64,000 bases of DNA from Cryptomeria japonica (GCF_030272615.1 NC_081406.1:401340939-401404938), one strand, 5' to 3'; shown: positions 10,487-22,302, numbered from the stretch's first letter. The notes: generated from the sequence alone by a model not told the origin. Program-made: numbers and translations.

Positions 10487-13400
10487 ATGGCATCTTCATC
10501 CACTCCTAAATTAATTGCAAACCCTAATTTTGTTGAGGTTATTAAGCGCCTTAGACCCATATTCAAACTAGTTCCTGAAATTGCGAAGAAAGATGATAGC
10601 ATAAGTGAATTTTCTCAAATTCCTAAGGGAGTAGTATATGTTGAAGACCCTAGGATGTATATACATTGTCATATAGAGGAATTAGGTGATGATGAGATCA
10701 AAAACATGTATAGCACTATGATTTGTGATGAATCTAAAAATATCAAGCCGGAACATAAGATTGTGGAAACCCTAGGTTTTACTGAAATCCTTAGTGTCCC
10801 GGATTTTCCCAAGGATATTACAAGGATTGTGCTAAGAAGGGTTCATGGTGAATTCTTTTGGTTAGATTCAATCCATAAAATCATAAAGGAAGTCATTAAG
10901 GCAGTAACAGGGTTACCTTCCACCAGTAGCACACCTGATAAAATGAAGAGAGTCTCAAATGACACAATGATGGATTTAACCGGTGCAACATTCGACAAAA
11001 GGTCTCTAAGGGTAAGTGATGTAAAGGACATAAATGTGAGATTTATCAGTATGATCTTAGGTTATAAAGATACACATGCAAATAGGTTGAACTCAGTTTC
11101 TATTCTATGTATTAAAAGTGCTTATGACATGGTTAATGATAATGTAAGAATAGATGTATATGAATGGCTCAAAGATGAATTGATAGACAATCTGGGGAAG
11201 ATTAAAGGAGATAAGAAAGGAACATTCAGATTTGGAAATGTGCTTGTCTATCCAATGTTGTACATAACTAGACAAGTACCCAGTATTGGTGCAAGAGATT
11301 TTGGCTTTGATATACTGGTAAGAAAGTAACTATTGGATCTACTAAACAATATGGGAGAAAACTAGGAGAAAAACTTAAATGAACACTTTCAAGCACTAAA
11401 GGCTCGAATGAAAACTAGAGTAAGATTGTCACAAGCTATTGTGGACAAGTATCAGAAAAATTTTTGTTTTGTAATAAAAAAGGATGAAATCTTGATGGAG
11501 GCACTTGTCCCTAGAACTATCTGGGTAACTGAAATGGGCTATGAAACAGATGATAATATTATTGAAACCTATGCAAAACCCCTCCTTGAAGCACCAAAGG
11601 AACCCACTGAGAAAGTTTTTGGAAATGCTGAAACAATTGAGAGTGGAATTCAGTCTAGAAAAAGAGTTAAGAAAGTTGAAGCAACGGTAAGCAAAGGAAC
11701 CCGACACGCTAAAGCAATTAAAGAAGATGTTTTGAAGCAAACTGGTATAAAGGAAAGTGAGGTGGAAGGACTTCAACTAGAAGCTCATCTTTCACTGGTT
11801 GGAACCTCTTCTGAGAGTGATATGCCAGCGGTATTTAAAAGGGTAGAAAGGAAAAGAAAACCCTCACCGATACCCTCACCTACACCCAGGAGAACTAGAC
11901 AAAAACAACAGGCAATTAGGCCTCCGGTAAAGAAAATGACTCCAAAGAAAAAGAAGGCAAAACAGAAAATTGCTCCACTGGATAAACTCTTGAGTGAAAT
12001 CACTGAGGATGGTAAGCTGAAGAACATTAGCAAAATATATAACACACTATGAGCAGATGACAAGGAAAGCATAGAGAATAATGTAATTTTACACTTAGAT
12101 ATTTATAAGAAATTTTTGATGCAAGTTGTTGATGAAATACCAAATCATCTATATAGGAGATTAGAAGCTAGAAGGTTAGCCATCATTGAGTTGGACAAGA
12201 AAATTAAGATTGAAAAATTACTTGCAGTACATCCAGTCAACTCAATTGATGAAATAGATAAACTAATCAGTGAAGCAAACTGGATAGTATTCTCCACTAC
12301 TCACCAACATGTAGCACTAATGGCAGGTAGAGTAAATCAAGTCTCTAAGGAAACAACAGATGCATGGGATATATTCTTTGTGGAAAAAGAAAAACATGAA
12401 GAATTACTTAGACCAAAGACTATTAAAGTATATTAAAAGGACAGGGATAAGGGGAAAGGTAAGGTCAGTGGTCCTCCAAGCCTAAAAATAATTGATAACT
12501 TAACTCCACCTCCTTCAGATACTCCACTGGTAGATACTACTGATAGTCAACCGGCTACTGAGAGTATGGAGACTCCACTAGAGGATACTAATCCTAAGTC
12601 TGAAGTTTTGTATACTGTAAATATAGACACTCAAGAAGTAAATGTTGTGGTTGACAAAGAAACCACTGAGGATAAGAGGATAGATGTGACTACTGAGTCA
12701 CCGTATGTAGAAGTTGAGATAAGCATAAAAAAACCTACACAGATAGAGCCAGAGGATACCACTGAGAAACCGGTAGAAACAAATGAAAAACCATCATGAG
12801 AATTGGCAATAGAAATTATAGAGGTACAAACTGAGACTACATTTGAGAAACTAGCATTTGAAAGCTCAGAGAAACCTTCTGAGACACAAATAGAGAAACC
12901 GGAACAAGTACAGGTTGAGACACAGGTTCAGACAGAAACAGTGCCACCGACCAAAACTGAAAAGACTAAATCTTTGTTTGTAGAAATGCAAACATAGACT
13001 GACCTACCAGAGGTTGAACCAAGTAAGGTGATTACCACAACTGGTAGCATGGCTATTGTGAAGGTAGTTGGATAGACATCTGGTGCTTCTATGGTAGAAT
13101 TCAGACCTACAAATGTAACAGAGGTATTATTGGACTCAATAAAGAAGATCACAGAGTGTAATGCACAAGCCTATAAGGCTATTGATGATACAATTCCCAT
13201 TCTTAAATTGATACCACCAAAGTGCATTGTAGATAATAAGGATTCTTTAGGTCAACTAGACACATTGTCTAAGTTCATCACCGACAACATATTGACTATT
13301 GATCAAATAAATGGGGATACATTTAAGGAGAGAATGATTAAGAAAAAAGAGAAATTCTTTGAGGAAATTGTGAAGAAGAACAAAGAGAAAATGGATACCC

Positions 13401-13885
13401 TATTACCAGAACTTGGAGAGATAATTTTTGACTTCAAGAAACTGTATAGAGACACTTGTAAAACAAACATTCTAACAGAGGATCTAGACAAGGAAATCAA
13501 CAAAGTACAAGATGAGATAAACAATATTGTTGACAATCTGATAGGTACATCAGACTCATTTTTGGAGATAGAAAATAAAATTGCTGAGCTAGAAGAGAAA
13601 ATTAAGAAGTTTGAGAAGGACGAAGAGAGAATAAAGGATAAAGCAAAGGACTTGAAATGTAGACTTGGTCCCAAACTAGATTACCTCATTTATTTGAGAA
13701 AAGAAATATCTGAGGCTCTAGCTCTCAAATTGAAGACATTGGAAGATAAAATGCACATACTCACTAGTACAGTGCAGAGAACACAAGAGGCAATAAAAGA
13801 TAGCAAAACATTCAGTAATGGTTTAAATTTGATTTTGACAGATATTTTTCAGATTGTAACCCACCGGTTACAAGAATCCAGGTAG
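10487..13885 (+). pseudogene. NA1 ORF2: 1132-codon protein of unknown function
   Basis: ATGGC start in good context. A single reading frame runs 3.4 kb with no frameshift and only seven stops (11327, 11363, 12050, 12434, 12797, 12995, 13073), so this was one or two long proteins. Residues 1-280 are a compact domain with GVVYVEDPRMYIHCHIEEL, RVHGEFFWLDSIHK, AVTGLP and LNSVSILCIKSAYDMV. Residues about 308-450 form a second conserved part (MKTRVRLSQAIVDKY, WVTEMGYETDDNIIE). About 460-495 is a Lys/Arg/Pro linker with KKMTPKKKKAKQK, nuclear-signal-like. A Glu/Thr/Pro-rich low-complexity zone follows, and the last 250 residues are coiled coil. No pol motif or membrane segment is visible. An env-like ORF of Sireviruses or a captured host gene are the alternatives. 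Confidence 0.7.
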
Positions 13886-13926
13886 GAATCCACTGATAGC
13901 GAATGACAACCTTTGTCATTGATGTC

Positions 13927-13936
13927 AAAGGGGGAG
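13927..13936 (+). other. Upstream copy of the NA1 polypurine tract
   Basis: AAAGGGGGAG within CATTGATGTCAAAGGGGGAG, 40 bp after ORF2. It is a near repeat of the tract that abuts the 3' LTR at 14094, 167 bp downstream. NA2 has the same pair. Confidence 0.55.
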
Positions 13937-14093
13937 TAGTGTGATGATAAAATGGTTAGAAGTAAATAGAGATCATCTGCTCAGGGGGAGCCCACATCTA
14001 GTACAATTTTCGGTACAGTTTTTGGCAAGATTTTTGGACTTAAATTTTTGGATACATTCTTGAATTTTTCTCATGAGTGTTGCCATCAATACC

Positions 14094-14105
14094 AAAGGGG
14101 GAGAT
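14094..14105 (+). other. NA1 polypurine tract
   Basis: AAAGGGGGAGAT immediately precedes the 3' LTR start TGTTGG, the standard plus-strand priming site of Sirevirus-like copia elements. Confidence 0.85.
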
Positions 14106-14205
14106 TGTTGGAAAATGCACACTCCAATGAGATATTGTAAGTGATTGAAGGTATTTTCATTGATGGCAACCTTACAATCATGTGATACCGGCAGGTAGAC
14201 ACTGG
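14106..14205 (+). repeat. NA1 3' LTR, first segment
   Basis: TGTTGGAAAATGCACAC onward matches the first 100 bp of the 5' LTR (8200), then stops abruptly at ACTGG where Tek1 begins. Confidence 0.85.
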
Positions 14206-14519
14206 TGTAATGCCCCGCCAGGAAACCCCGAAGGGATAAAGCTAAAACACTCAAATGGAGTGTAAATATATTTTTTTAATTATAAGACACAACACTCAGA
14301 TACATTAGAGCTATTTAAGCTTCGTTAACATAGAAGAAGACAAAACAAAACCTAAGGAGTTTCCCAACATGATTACGTAACTTAACACCTAACTCAACTC
14401 ATAACATCAGATCCAATTAAGCAGGATATCTTAATTACATGTTATTACTTGAAACATGGATATAATTTGTTCAGTGAATTGACATTATAGAAATTAGGAA
14501 GCGTTAATCTATTATGGTT

Positions 14520-15045
14520 GAAGATGAGGCTAACATGAGGAAATTTACCCAATGAAGTTAAAACATAGATAACTTGTGAATCCATCTAGTTTAGTTAAAA
14601 TATAGCTAATAAGATGAAGTTCATTTATTAAGGTTAAAATGTAAATAACCAATTGATTTCATCCATAATAGTTACAACATAGCTAATAAGATGAAGATCA
14701 TTTGTTAAGGATAAATTCTAACTAACAAAGTGAAGTTCATCCATTATAGTTAAATTATAGATAATAAGATGAAGATCATTTGTTAAGGATAAATTATAAA
14801 TAACATAATGAAGTTCATCCATTAGGGTTAAAATATAGGTAACTTAATGAGTTCACTCATTATAGTTAAAATAAGGTTAATATGATGAATTCATTTGTTA
14901 AGATTAAAATATAAATAACTAAATGAGTTCACCCAATTTATTTCAATTATAGCTATTGAGATGAAGTTCATTTATTAAGATTAAAATGTAGATAACAACA
15001 TGAAGTTCATCCATTAGAATTACAATTTAGGTGATATGACAAGTT
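14520..15045. repeat. Tandem repeat of about 77 bp in Tek1
   Basis: AAGATGAAG(T/A)TCATT begins at 14611, 14688, 14766 and, in variant form, 14880 and 14958. The spacing is 77-78 bp, with one extra half unit of about 38 bp. Each unit contains two related halves (GATGAAGTTCATTTATTAAG and GAAGTTCATCCATTA), so an older 38-bp duplication underlies the array. Roughly six to seven diverged copies. Confidence 0.8.
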
Positions 15046-16267
15046 CATCCAATAACTTTTAAACCTTTCATTACGTTCAATTTTTGTATTAAACACATAA
15101 CATGCACCTTGTTCCAAAACGCTCTATTAACATCATCATAACTAGGAGGTCTTTTCATGCATACGTATTTTCATTAAGATTAATAGAGTTCATTCCTTCA
15201 TGATCCATTTATTGCATTTAACCAGATGACTATATTCATGCATTCAAAAATTAACTTCATTAAATCCCCATTATACACTTACAAAATGCATCCATACATG
15301 CTAGCACTAAGTATGAAACATGAGAGACAAAAGCATCACATAACACAGAAATGATCTCGGAGTTCACCCCTAGAGGGCTACATCTCTGGGTCTGCTCAAC
15401 TGCAAGACCCCTCTGGCAATTAATTAAGTTAAGATTACATAAGGTTCATGTCATTTACATCTCTTCCTTATAGGCAAACACAACCACTATACAATGACCA
15501 CTTCGGTCAATATATACATAAATGATCCCTTCATAGAAGCGGATCCAACCGAACACATCAAAAGAAATTACAAGGGTTTCTTATCTGACGGGACTCTAAC
15601 TAGGGACTTGACCAACTATGGTCAATCATAAAACAACCAGACAACAGGGCCCAAACAAACATATCAAGGTTTTACCATTTCTTTAAACAAAAGGGAATAC
15701 AAAAATTAAACCTTGTACAAGCAATAACCGGAAAATACAATCTTTTCCCATATTGATTTAAACATTTAAAGGTTGATCAAGTTTTCTAAATGATCTAAGT
15801 TGTTTTTAGTTTTCTACCTCATCCAGATCCAGGTCATTCTAGGTTTCCTACTCACTACTTTCATATGCATCAAGACATAACATAAATACATCTCTACAAG
15901 TTTTCCAACCCAGTTCACATGAATGTAAGCATTATTCATCTAAATAGGTTATTTAATCCTTAGATAAACATCATTGACATACTGGTTTGAAATAACCTAG
16001 TCCCCTCTCTAGCAACAAAAATTTACCCTTTACAAAAAGAAAATATACATTAAAAGGAATCTTCGAAATGGGAAAAACACTCCCCAATGAATTATAATTC
16101 CCTTGCGTATATTTAAAGCAATTACACCATCCGTAAAAATGAATTAGCGTATACATATATCTCAATATATATCTAACTAAATAAAATTAACATTTGAACA
16201 ATAATGGTTATTCACTAACAATATTCGCTACAACGGGACCAACAATCAATATATAATTAATAATATA
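15046..16267. other. Tek1 LTR, AT-rich non-coding
   Basis: No frame with recognisable protein content. I see only AT-rich LTR sequence with a short patch of mixed composition near 15360-15420. Confidence 0.5.
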
Positions 16268-16287
16268 TATTAATATATGGATTATCT
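16268..16287. repeat. Probable target-site duplication of L1-1
   Basis: A 20-bp stretch (TATTAATATATGGATTATCT) ending exactly where L1 similarity starts is repeated without mismatch at 22935-22954. Weaker similarity extends another 30 bp upstream in both places. The 3' copy sits about 60 bp beyond the A-rich tail, so this may instead be an older local repeat of Tek1. Confidence 0.5.
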
Positions 16288-16314
16288 TGTCCAGATGCTG
16301 GGGCTTCGAGAGGT

Positions 16315-16866
16315 TTGGCTTTGTTATGGAATGATTTTGTAGTTGATGTAAAATTGGTTGCATCTGAGCCTAACTGGATGTTGTCATTAGTATCATTCAG
16401 AGCCTCTAGTTTTAAAGTATGGGTGTTTAACATTTATGCCCCCTCAGGTGTTTTGGCTAAATATAGGCTGTGGCAGGAACTCATTAGGGTGTCATCCCCC
16501 CTTAGGAATTCTTTTCTCATTTTTGGGGGAGATTTTAATGCAGTCTTGAGTTTTAGTGAAAAATTGGGGGGGATTTACCCAAACAAGAAATCCATGGATG
16601 ATTTTAATGCATTCATTGTTGACATGTCTCTTTTTGATTGCAAGCCCAATAATGGTCTATTCACATGGACAAATATGAGGAAATTTTTTTCTCAGATTGT
16701 GGAAAGATTGGATAGATTTTTACTCTCATCCAATTGGTTTCATTCAGACATTGAGTTTTTCTCTTCCATTATTCCCCTGGCGGGGTCGGATTATTTCCTG
16801 GTCTCTCTGACTATTGTATGGGATAGACCTGGCCACAAGCTTCCTTTTAAGTTTGAGCCAATGTAG
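16315..16866 (+). pseudogene. L1-1 ORF2 endonuclease domain, truncated
   Basis: The frame starts inside an APE-type endonuclease. Visible are FNIYAPSGVL, the catalytic-region motif FLIFGGDFNAVL (GDFN), DCKPNNGLFTWTN and the C-terminal LAGSDYFLVSL, where active enzymes have SDH and here His is Tyr. The domain nicks target DNA for target-primed reverse transcription. The N-terminal catalytic Glu region is missing, and a frameshift lies between this frame and the RT frame at 17070. Confidence 0.8.
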
Positions 16867-17069
16867 TTTAGGGATCCCTCTTTTCTTCCCCTCCTGAGAC
16901 AATGGTGGGGAGAGGCTCCTTCTGTAGGGGTTCTAGAATGTTTTAGTTGGTCAAGAAGATTACTTTCTTAAAAAAAAATATTAGGGGATGGAACTCTCTT
17001 CATTTCAAGAATGTTTTTGAAGAAAAAAAAAGGGTTTTAGATATGTTATAGGTCCTCAATAGGCATGGT

Positions 17070-20000
17070 TTGGGCTCTAAGGTGTTGGATGAACTCAGGT
17101 CTCTTAGGAGTGAATTAGAAGAAATCTTGGCTAGAGAGGAGGTTTATTGGAGACAAAAATCTCGGGAGCTATGGCTAGCTGATGGTGATAAGAATACAAA
17201 ATTTTTCCATGCTAGCACTAAAATGAAAAGGGCTAGGAATAGGATTTCTTGTATTCAGGACTATCAGGGGAATATCCTTTCCGAGGATGGGGATATCTCT
17301 AAGGAAGCGGTTAAGTTTTTTAAGAATCTTCTTTCTTCTGAGAATATTGATGTTTCTAACAATATCTCATCTCTTATTCCCTCTCTTGTCTCTCCTAAGG
17401 ATAATAGAATGTTAATGTCTCCTTTCTCAATAGAAGAGGTTCGGGGGGCTACTTTTGCTATGAATCCGGATAAGGCTCTCGGGCTTGATGGATTTACTCC
17501 TTTGTTTTTCCAAAAATGTTGGGAGTTTGTCAGTCAGGATGTCCTTTCAGGTTTAGAGGAAGCTAGGAGAAATAGGTCTATCCTTAAAGAAATGAACACT
17601 ACCTTAATTATCATTTTACCTAAAAAGGATGACCCTAAAACCTTCATAGATTTCCATGCTATAGCTTTATGTAATACCATTTATAAGATATTTTTTTAAG
17701 TAATTGCAATGAGGTTGGCTAAGCTGTTACCAAGAATAATTTCCCTTGAGCAAGGAGGTTTTGTCCCTCAAAGGGAAACTCCTGAAGGGGCTATAGTTGC
17801 TCATGAGGTCTTACATTCGATCTCTACCCAGAAATACCTTGCAATGATTCTTAAGTTAGACATGATGAAAGCCTATGATAGGGTTGAATGGAATGCATTA
17901 AAAATTGTCCTGTCAAGGTTGGGCTTCTCCCTGGCTTGGATAAAATGGATTATGGCTTGCATTTCCTCGGCAAGATTCTCAGTTCTTATTAATGGGTCCC
18001 CCTATGGTTTCTTCCACTCTTCTAGGGGTTTAAGGTAAGGGGACTTGCTCTCACCTTTTTTTTTTATCTTACTAGCTGAAGCTCTGAGTCAGGAAATTGG
18101 CTCAGCTCATGAGAGTGGTTCATGGAAGGGCATCAAAATTCAAAATTTTGATCAGAGGATCTCCCATTGTCTTTTTGCTGATGACACCCTCCTATTTGGT
18201 TGTGCAACCTTGAAGGACGCTCAGGCTATTGATCAAGTGATTAGGAATTATGTAGCTTTTTTGGGTCAGAAGGTCAACAATGAAAAATCTAAGATTTTCT
18301 TCTTAAATACTCACTCCCTGCTCTGGGATAAGCTTCAAAAGTTTTGGGGTTTCCAACTTGGGGATCTTCCCTGTACTTATTTAGGTGTTCCTTTTTTTGC
18401 TAATAAGGTTAAGGTTAGTTTTTGGGATAAAATAGTTTCAGGGGTGTATAAGAAAATTTTGGCATGGAACCACAAATGGCTCACCATGGCGGGGAAAATT
18501 GTGTTGATTAAGTCAGTTTTGAATGCGGTGCCTACTTACTTAATGTCAATTCTCAAAGCTCCAAAGGATGTTATTGTCAGTTTAAAGGATACTCTGAGGT
18601 CTTTCCTTTGGAACAACAATAGGGATGGGAAATCTAGGATCCCCCTATTAGCTTGGGATAAGGTTTGTCTTCCTAAAGAGCTTGGGGGGTTTGGAATTCA
18701 TAGCTTGGAAAATCAAAATTTGGCCCTAGGGGCCAAATTAGTGTGGAAAATGTATAATAATCCAGCCTCCCTTTGGGCTAGAATCATGTTCGCTAAGTAT
18801 CTTTCTAATGGAGCTAGGGAGTCTATTTTTTGGGCCGAATCTTTGCCTAAGGGGTCGGCCATTTGGAATTTCATGGGAAAATGTAGAAGGGTCTTGCTGC
18901 CGCATCTTTCTTGGGTTGTGCATAATGGTTTGAAAGTTAGATTTTGGGATGATGCTTGGAATGGTCATTGTCCTATGGATTCTATTAGGGATTGGTCACC
19001 CTTGAAATCTATACTTTTGGATAAATGGGGGGTCTATTTATCAGACTATTTTACTGTAGTTCATGATGGACATATGGTGATGGCTCAATGGAAGTCGATT
19101 GAGTTTCTTCCTATTAGCCCTAGTCTAAAAGCAGATTTTTACTCTATTCTTAGAAATAGAATTATCATCTTGTCTAAGCTCGATGATGAGCTGATTTGGA
19201 CTAAGAACTCATCTGGAAAATACTCAGTGAGAGATGGATATAATTCCCTTATGCCGGCCAAGGATTTCTCTTCTTGGCCTTACAAATTATTCTGGCATCC
19301 AGCATGTCTGCCAAAGGCTAGAGCTTTTGCTTGGCTTGTTGTCCAAGATAGGGTTCTTACTAGGATGAGACTGGATAGGATGAGTTTATCTGTTGTTTTC
19401 CCTTGTGTTCTCTATAATCAGAAATTGGAATCATCATCTCATCTTTTCCTTCATTGTGATTTTGCTCTAGGATGTTGGAATTGGTTCTTCAAGAAATTAG
19501 GTCTCTCTTTTGTTACTAGTGGGGACCTCCTCTCACACTTCAGAGCTTGGCCTCTTTTATTCTCCTCTTCTTTTTATGCCTGCCTTTGGATCATAGCTCC
19601 ATCGATTATTGTTTGGAACATATGGTTAGAGAGAAATAATAGGATCTTCAAAAAATCATCCATGTCTCTCTCTGATATCCTAGTCAAGATAGAGGCTTCT
19701 ATCTTGGAGGTGGCCTTGTCATATATTCATAAGAACTTAGATCATCTGACATCCTTTTCCCATTGGGATGGCATTATCACAAGGACATGGAAATCCTTGT
19801 CTATCATTCCTTCTCATGGGTCAGTTTCAAAGGATTTGTCTTTTGAAAATAAGAGAATTATGGCCACTTGGGTTCCTCCTTCTCCGGGTCATTTTAAACT
19901 CCATTTTGATGGTGCTTCCAGGGGGAACCCGAGTATGGCTGGGGCTGGTATGGCCATTCTGGATCATAATGCAATTTTAATAACTACTCAATGTCATGCC

Positions 20001-20358
20001 CTTGGGTTTCATTCAAACAACTTTGTTGAATGTCAAGCTCTGTCACTTGGGATTGACATGGCTATTTCCCTTGGGATCAAACACCTTTCCATTCAGGGGG
20101 ATTCAATGGTTGTTATCCAAAGTGTTTTGAACTGTAAAAGTAATTGTTGGCATTTGAAGTATTTAATTGATCACATCTTGGAGAAATTATCTTTTTTTGA
20201 TACCTATATATTATCTCATTATTTTTGAGAGTTAAATAAACTGGCAAATTTCCTGGCTAATTTGGCTATTGACTCAGCTGCTTTTCATAAGAATGTAGAA
20301 ATTGGTGACATTCCTCAAGATGTCCTCCCCGGGTATATGCCTCTTCCCAAAGATTAAG
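17070..20358 (+). pseudogene. L1-1 ORF2 reverse transcriptase, zf-RVT and RNase H
   Basis: One frame with stops at 17697, 18036 and 20226. RT motifs: LKLDMMKAYDRVEW (motif A Asp) and CLFADDTLLFG (motif C, both Asp present). Then comes a zf-RVT region (FWHPACLPKARAFAWL; SSHLFLHC). The C-terminal RNase H has LHFDGASRGNP (Asp), NFVECQALSLG (Glu) and IQGDSMVV (Asp). The closing NKLANFLANLAI lacks the usual Asp of ...ADxLAN. Some substitutions and the stops make it inactive. A C-terminal RNase H is typical of a plant L1 clade. Confidence 0.9.
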
Positions 20359-20376
20359 TTCATCTATTTTGAGTTT

Positions 20377-20760
20377 TTATCTTCATTTCTTATTGAAGTA
20401 TATATATTATCCTCTTCTCAGATTAGTTTGTATCTGTGCGTCATGTGGTGATAGGAGGTTTTTTACTTCTATTTGCATATGGTGTACTTTTACACTTTTG
20501 TAGTGGGTTAGATGGTAATGTGTGTACCTCTTCAGGAATGGGGAGGCAATTTTTAGGTGGCAATACATTCCTACTCATTATCTTCATTTCTTACTAAAGT
20601 ATGCATATTATCCTCTCCTCAATACAGCCTGTATCTGTTCTTTATGTGCTGATAGGAGTCTATTATTTCTATCTGCATTTGGAGTACTTATACATCTTTG
20701 TTCTTAGGTTAGATGTTAATGTGTGTATTCCTTGAGGATTGGAGAGGTTTCTTCATATTA
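20377..20760 (+). repeat. Direct tandem duplication of about 201 bp in the L1-1 3' region
   Basis: TTATCTTCATTTCTTA... at 20377 recurs at 20578. Both copies contain TATTATCCTC, GTATCTGT, GATAGGAG and GGTTAGATG in the same order. Identity looks like roughly three quarters. Shorter repeats of TTGTCATCATTTTT follow near 21436, 21507 and 21541. Confidence 0.75.
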
Positions 20761-21579
20761 CTTTATCAACACATGAGTTACATATGTTTTGGTGGTATAT
20801 CTGGATTGAGCAGAAGGATGGGGTGTATATCCTGGGTGCTTTGATTTATTTTGGTAGATTATGGATGCTTCTTCTATTATTTGTAAATGTTGTTATTTTA
20901 GAAGTACGCCCTTGTGCCTTACATATTTATCACATTCAAACATAAAGTTTAAAGTGGTGGTGTCTTACCTTGGGACATTACTTCATTGTTTATGCATGCT
21001 TGTGTGTAATCCCAAGCAGGGCTCAAAGCCTTTGTTTCTTCGATCCGGTTGGACTTATGGTGCGTGGATATTGTTTTTTATCTTGCCTTATTCTTTGGTG
21101 CCACTTAGGGAGTTTTCTATTCTTACTTATTGCCAAAATCTTGTTTATGTACGGTGGCTGGAAGATTAATTTTAGGAATGCACTTCTATTTTTCGCCATA
21201 CAGGTCATCTTTATTGAGAGTTTTGTTTGCAAGTTTTTGGGGTACGGGGGAGGTTTTTTGTACAAGTGTAATCTTCCCTCATAAGTTCATTATTGTTTCT
21301 CCCTTGTTGATTGCACGGTTTTGTTTTCTTCATGTCCATTAAATGGTAGATTTGTGAGATCTCTTGAGTAATCTTGTTAGTGTGGATATCTTGAGTTATT
21401 TATTGGCTTGGCTGGCTTTGTGCTTTGCATGGACATTGTCATCATTTTTTATTAGGGTGGCAACATTTGTTTCTGTCTTGCATTCCTTGTGACGAGTTTT
21501 TTGAAGTGTCATCATTTTTGTTTAGGGTGGCAGCATGGATATTGTCATCATTTTTTATTAGTGTGTCGTCCTCTCGTGG

Positions 21580-22302
21580 TTGTTTTACTTTCTTATGATG
21601 ACATTGTGCTCTTTTATTCTCCTCTGCTCTCTTGGCTTTGCATTTGCTTTTTTGATGGAATCAGTGGGTTACCACATTCTAATGCCTCGCAAACACTATG
21701 ATTTTCAAGACTCTTTTGTCTTGGATGATGAAAAGCTTGGGCGTTTGTTTCAAATTCATTCGGTGGACTTTTCTCTGGCTTTTCACAAAGTTTTGGGAAA
21801 GCGATGGCTTGCGGATAACTCAGGTTGTTTCCTTACTGATATTGCATCTCGGTTTCTCACTGTATGTATGGATGTGCTTCTAGATTTTGCTATGGTTAGG
21901 GCAATCTTTGATATATATTTCAACTCCCATTTCTACTCTATGGTTGATTTGGACAATTCTCTCTCTAATTACCATTTTGATTTTGGTGATTTCGAATATG
22001 CTGGTTTTATTTCTCATTCTCAGTTATTATCCTCCAGTTGGCATGGAGAACTCCTTTCAATTTTAAGGAATGGTTTGATATCTAACTTATATGATGATAC
22101 ATTATTTGATTTGGCAACCCTTTTAGATTATGTATCACCAGATTGTCTGGCTGCAGTGGTTAATGTTTTTGCAGGAATTCATTTTCTTTTAGAATCAATG
22201 TCTAATGTTCAAGCTTCGCCAATCTGGGTTCCTCCTATACAGATGGTGCCTCCTTCCTCTCCACCACTAGAAGGGCCTAGCTCATGGCTCTCAATTCCTT
22301 GA
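21580..22302 (+). CDS. Unrecognised 240-codon open frame in the L1-1 3' region
   Basis: Fully open although the ORF2 beside it is riddled with lesions. The first 25 residues are hydrophobic and could mimic a signal or anchor; an alternative start at 21682 (MPRKHYDFQDSFVLDDEK) skips them. The middle is rich in Phe, Asp, Ser and Leu with patterns such as LDDEKLGRLFQIHSVDF. The end is Pro-rich (PPIQMVPPSSPPLEGPSS). I recognise no domain. It could be an extra LINE ORF, a captured gene piece, or a chance frame. Confidence 0.3.
   Translation: MFYFLMMTLCSFILLCSLGFAFAFLMESVGYHILMPRKHYDFQDSFVLDDEKLGRLFQIHSVDFSLAFHKVLGKRWLADNSGCFLTDIASRFLTVCMDVLLDFAMVRAIFDIYFNSHFYSMVDLDNSLSNYHFDFGDFEYAGFISHSQLLSSSWHGELLSILRNGLISNLYDDTLFDLATLLDYVSPDCLAAVVNVFAGIHFLLESMSNVQASPIWVPPIQMVPPSSPPLEGPSSWLSIP

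Noticed and set aside
18738-18968. Minus-strand frame within the LINE
   Set aside because: Antisense to the well-supported RT-RNase H frame.
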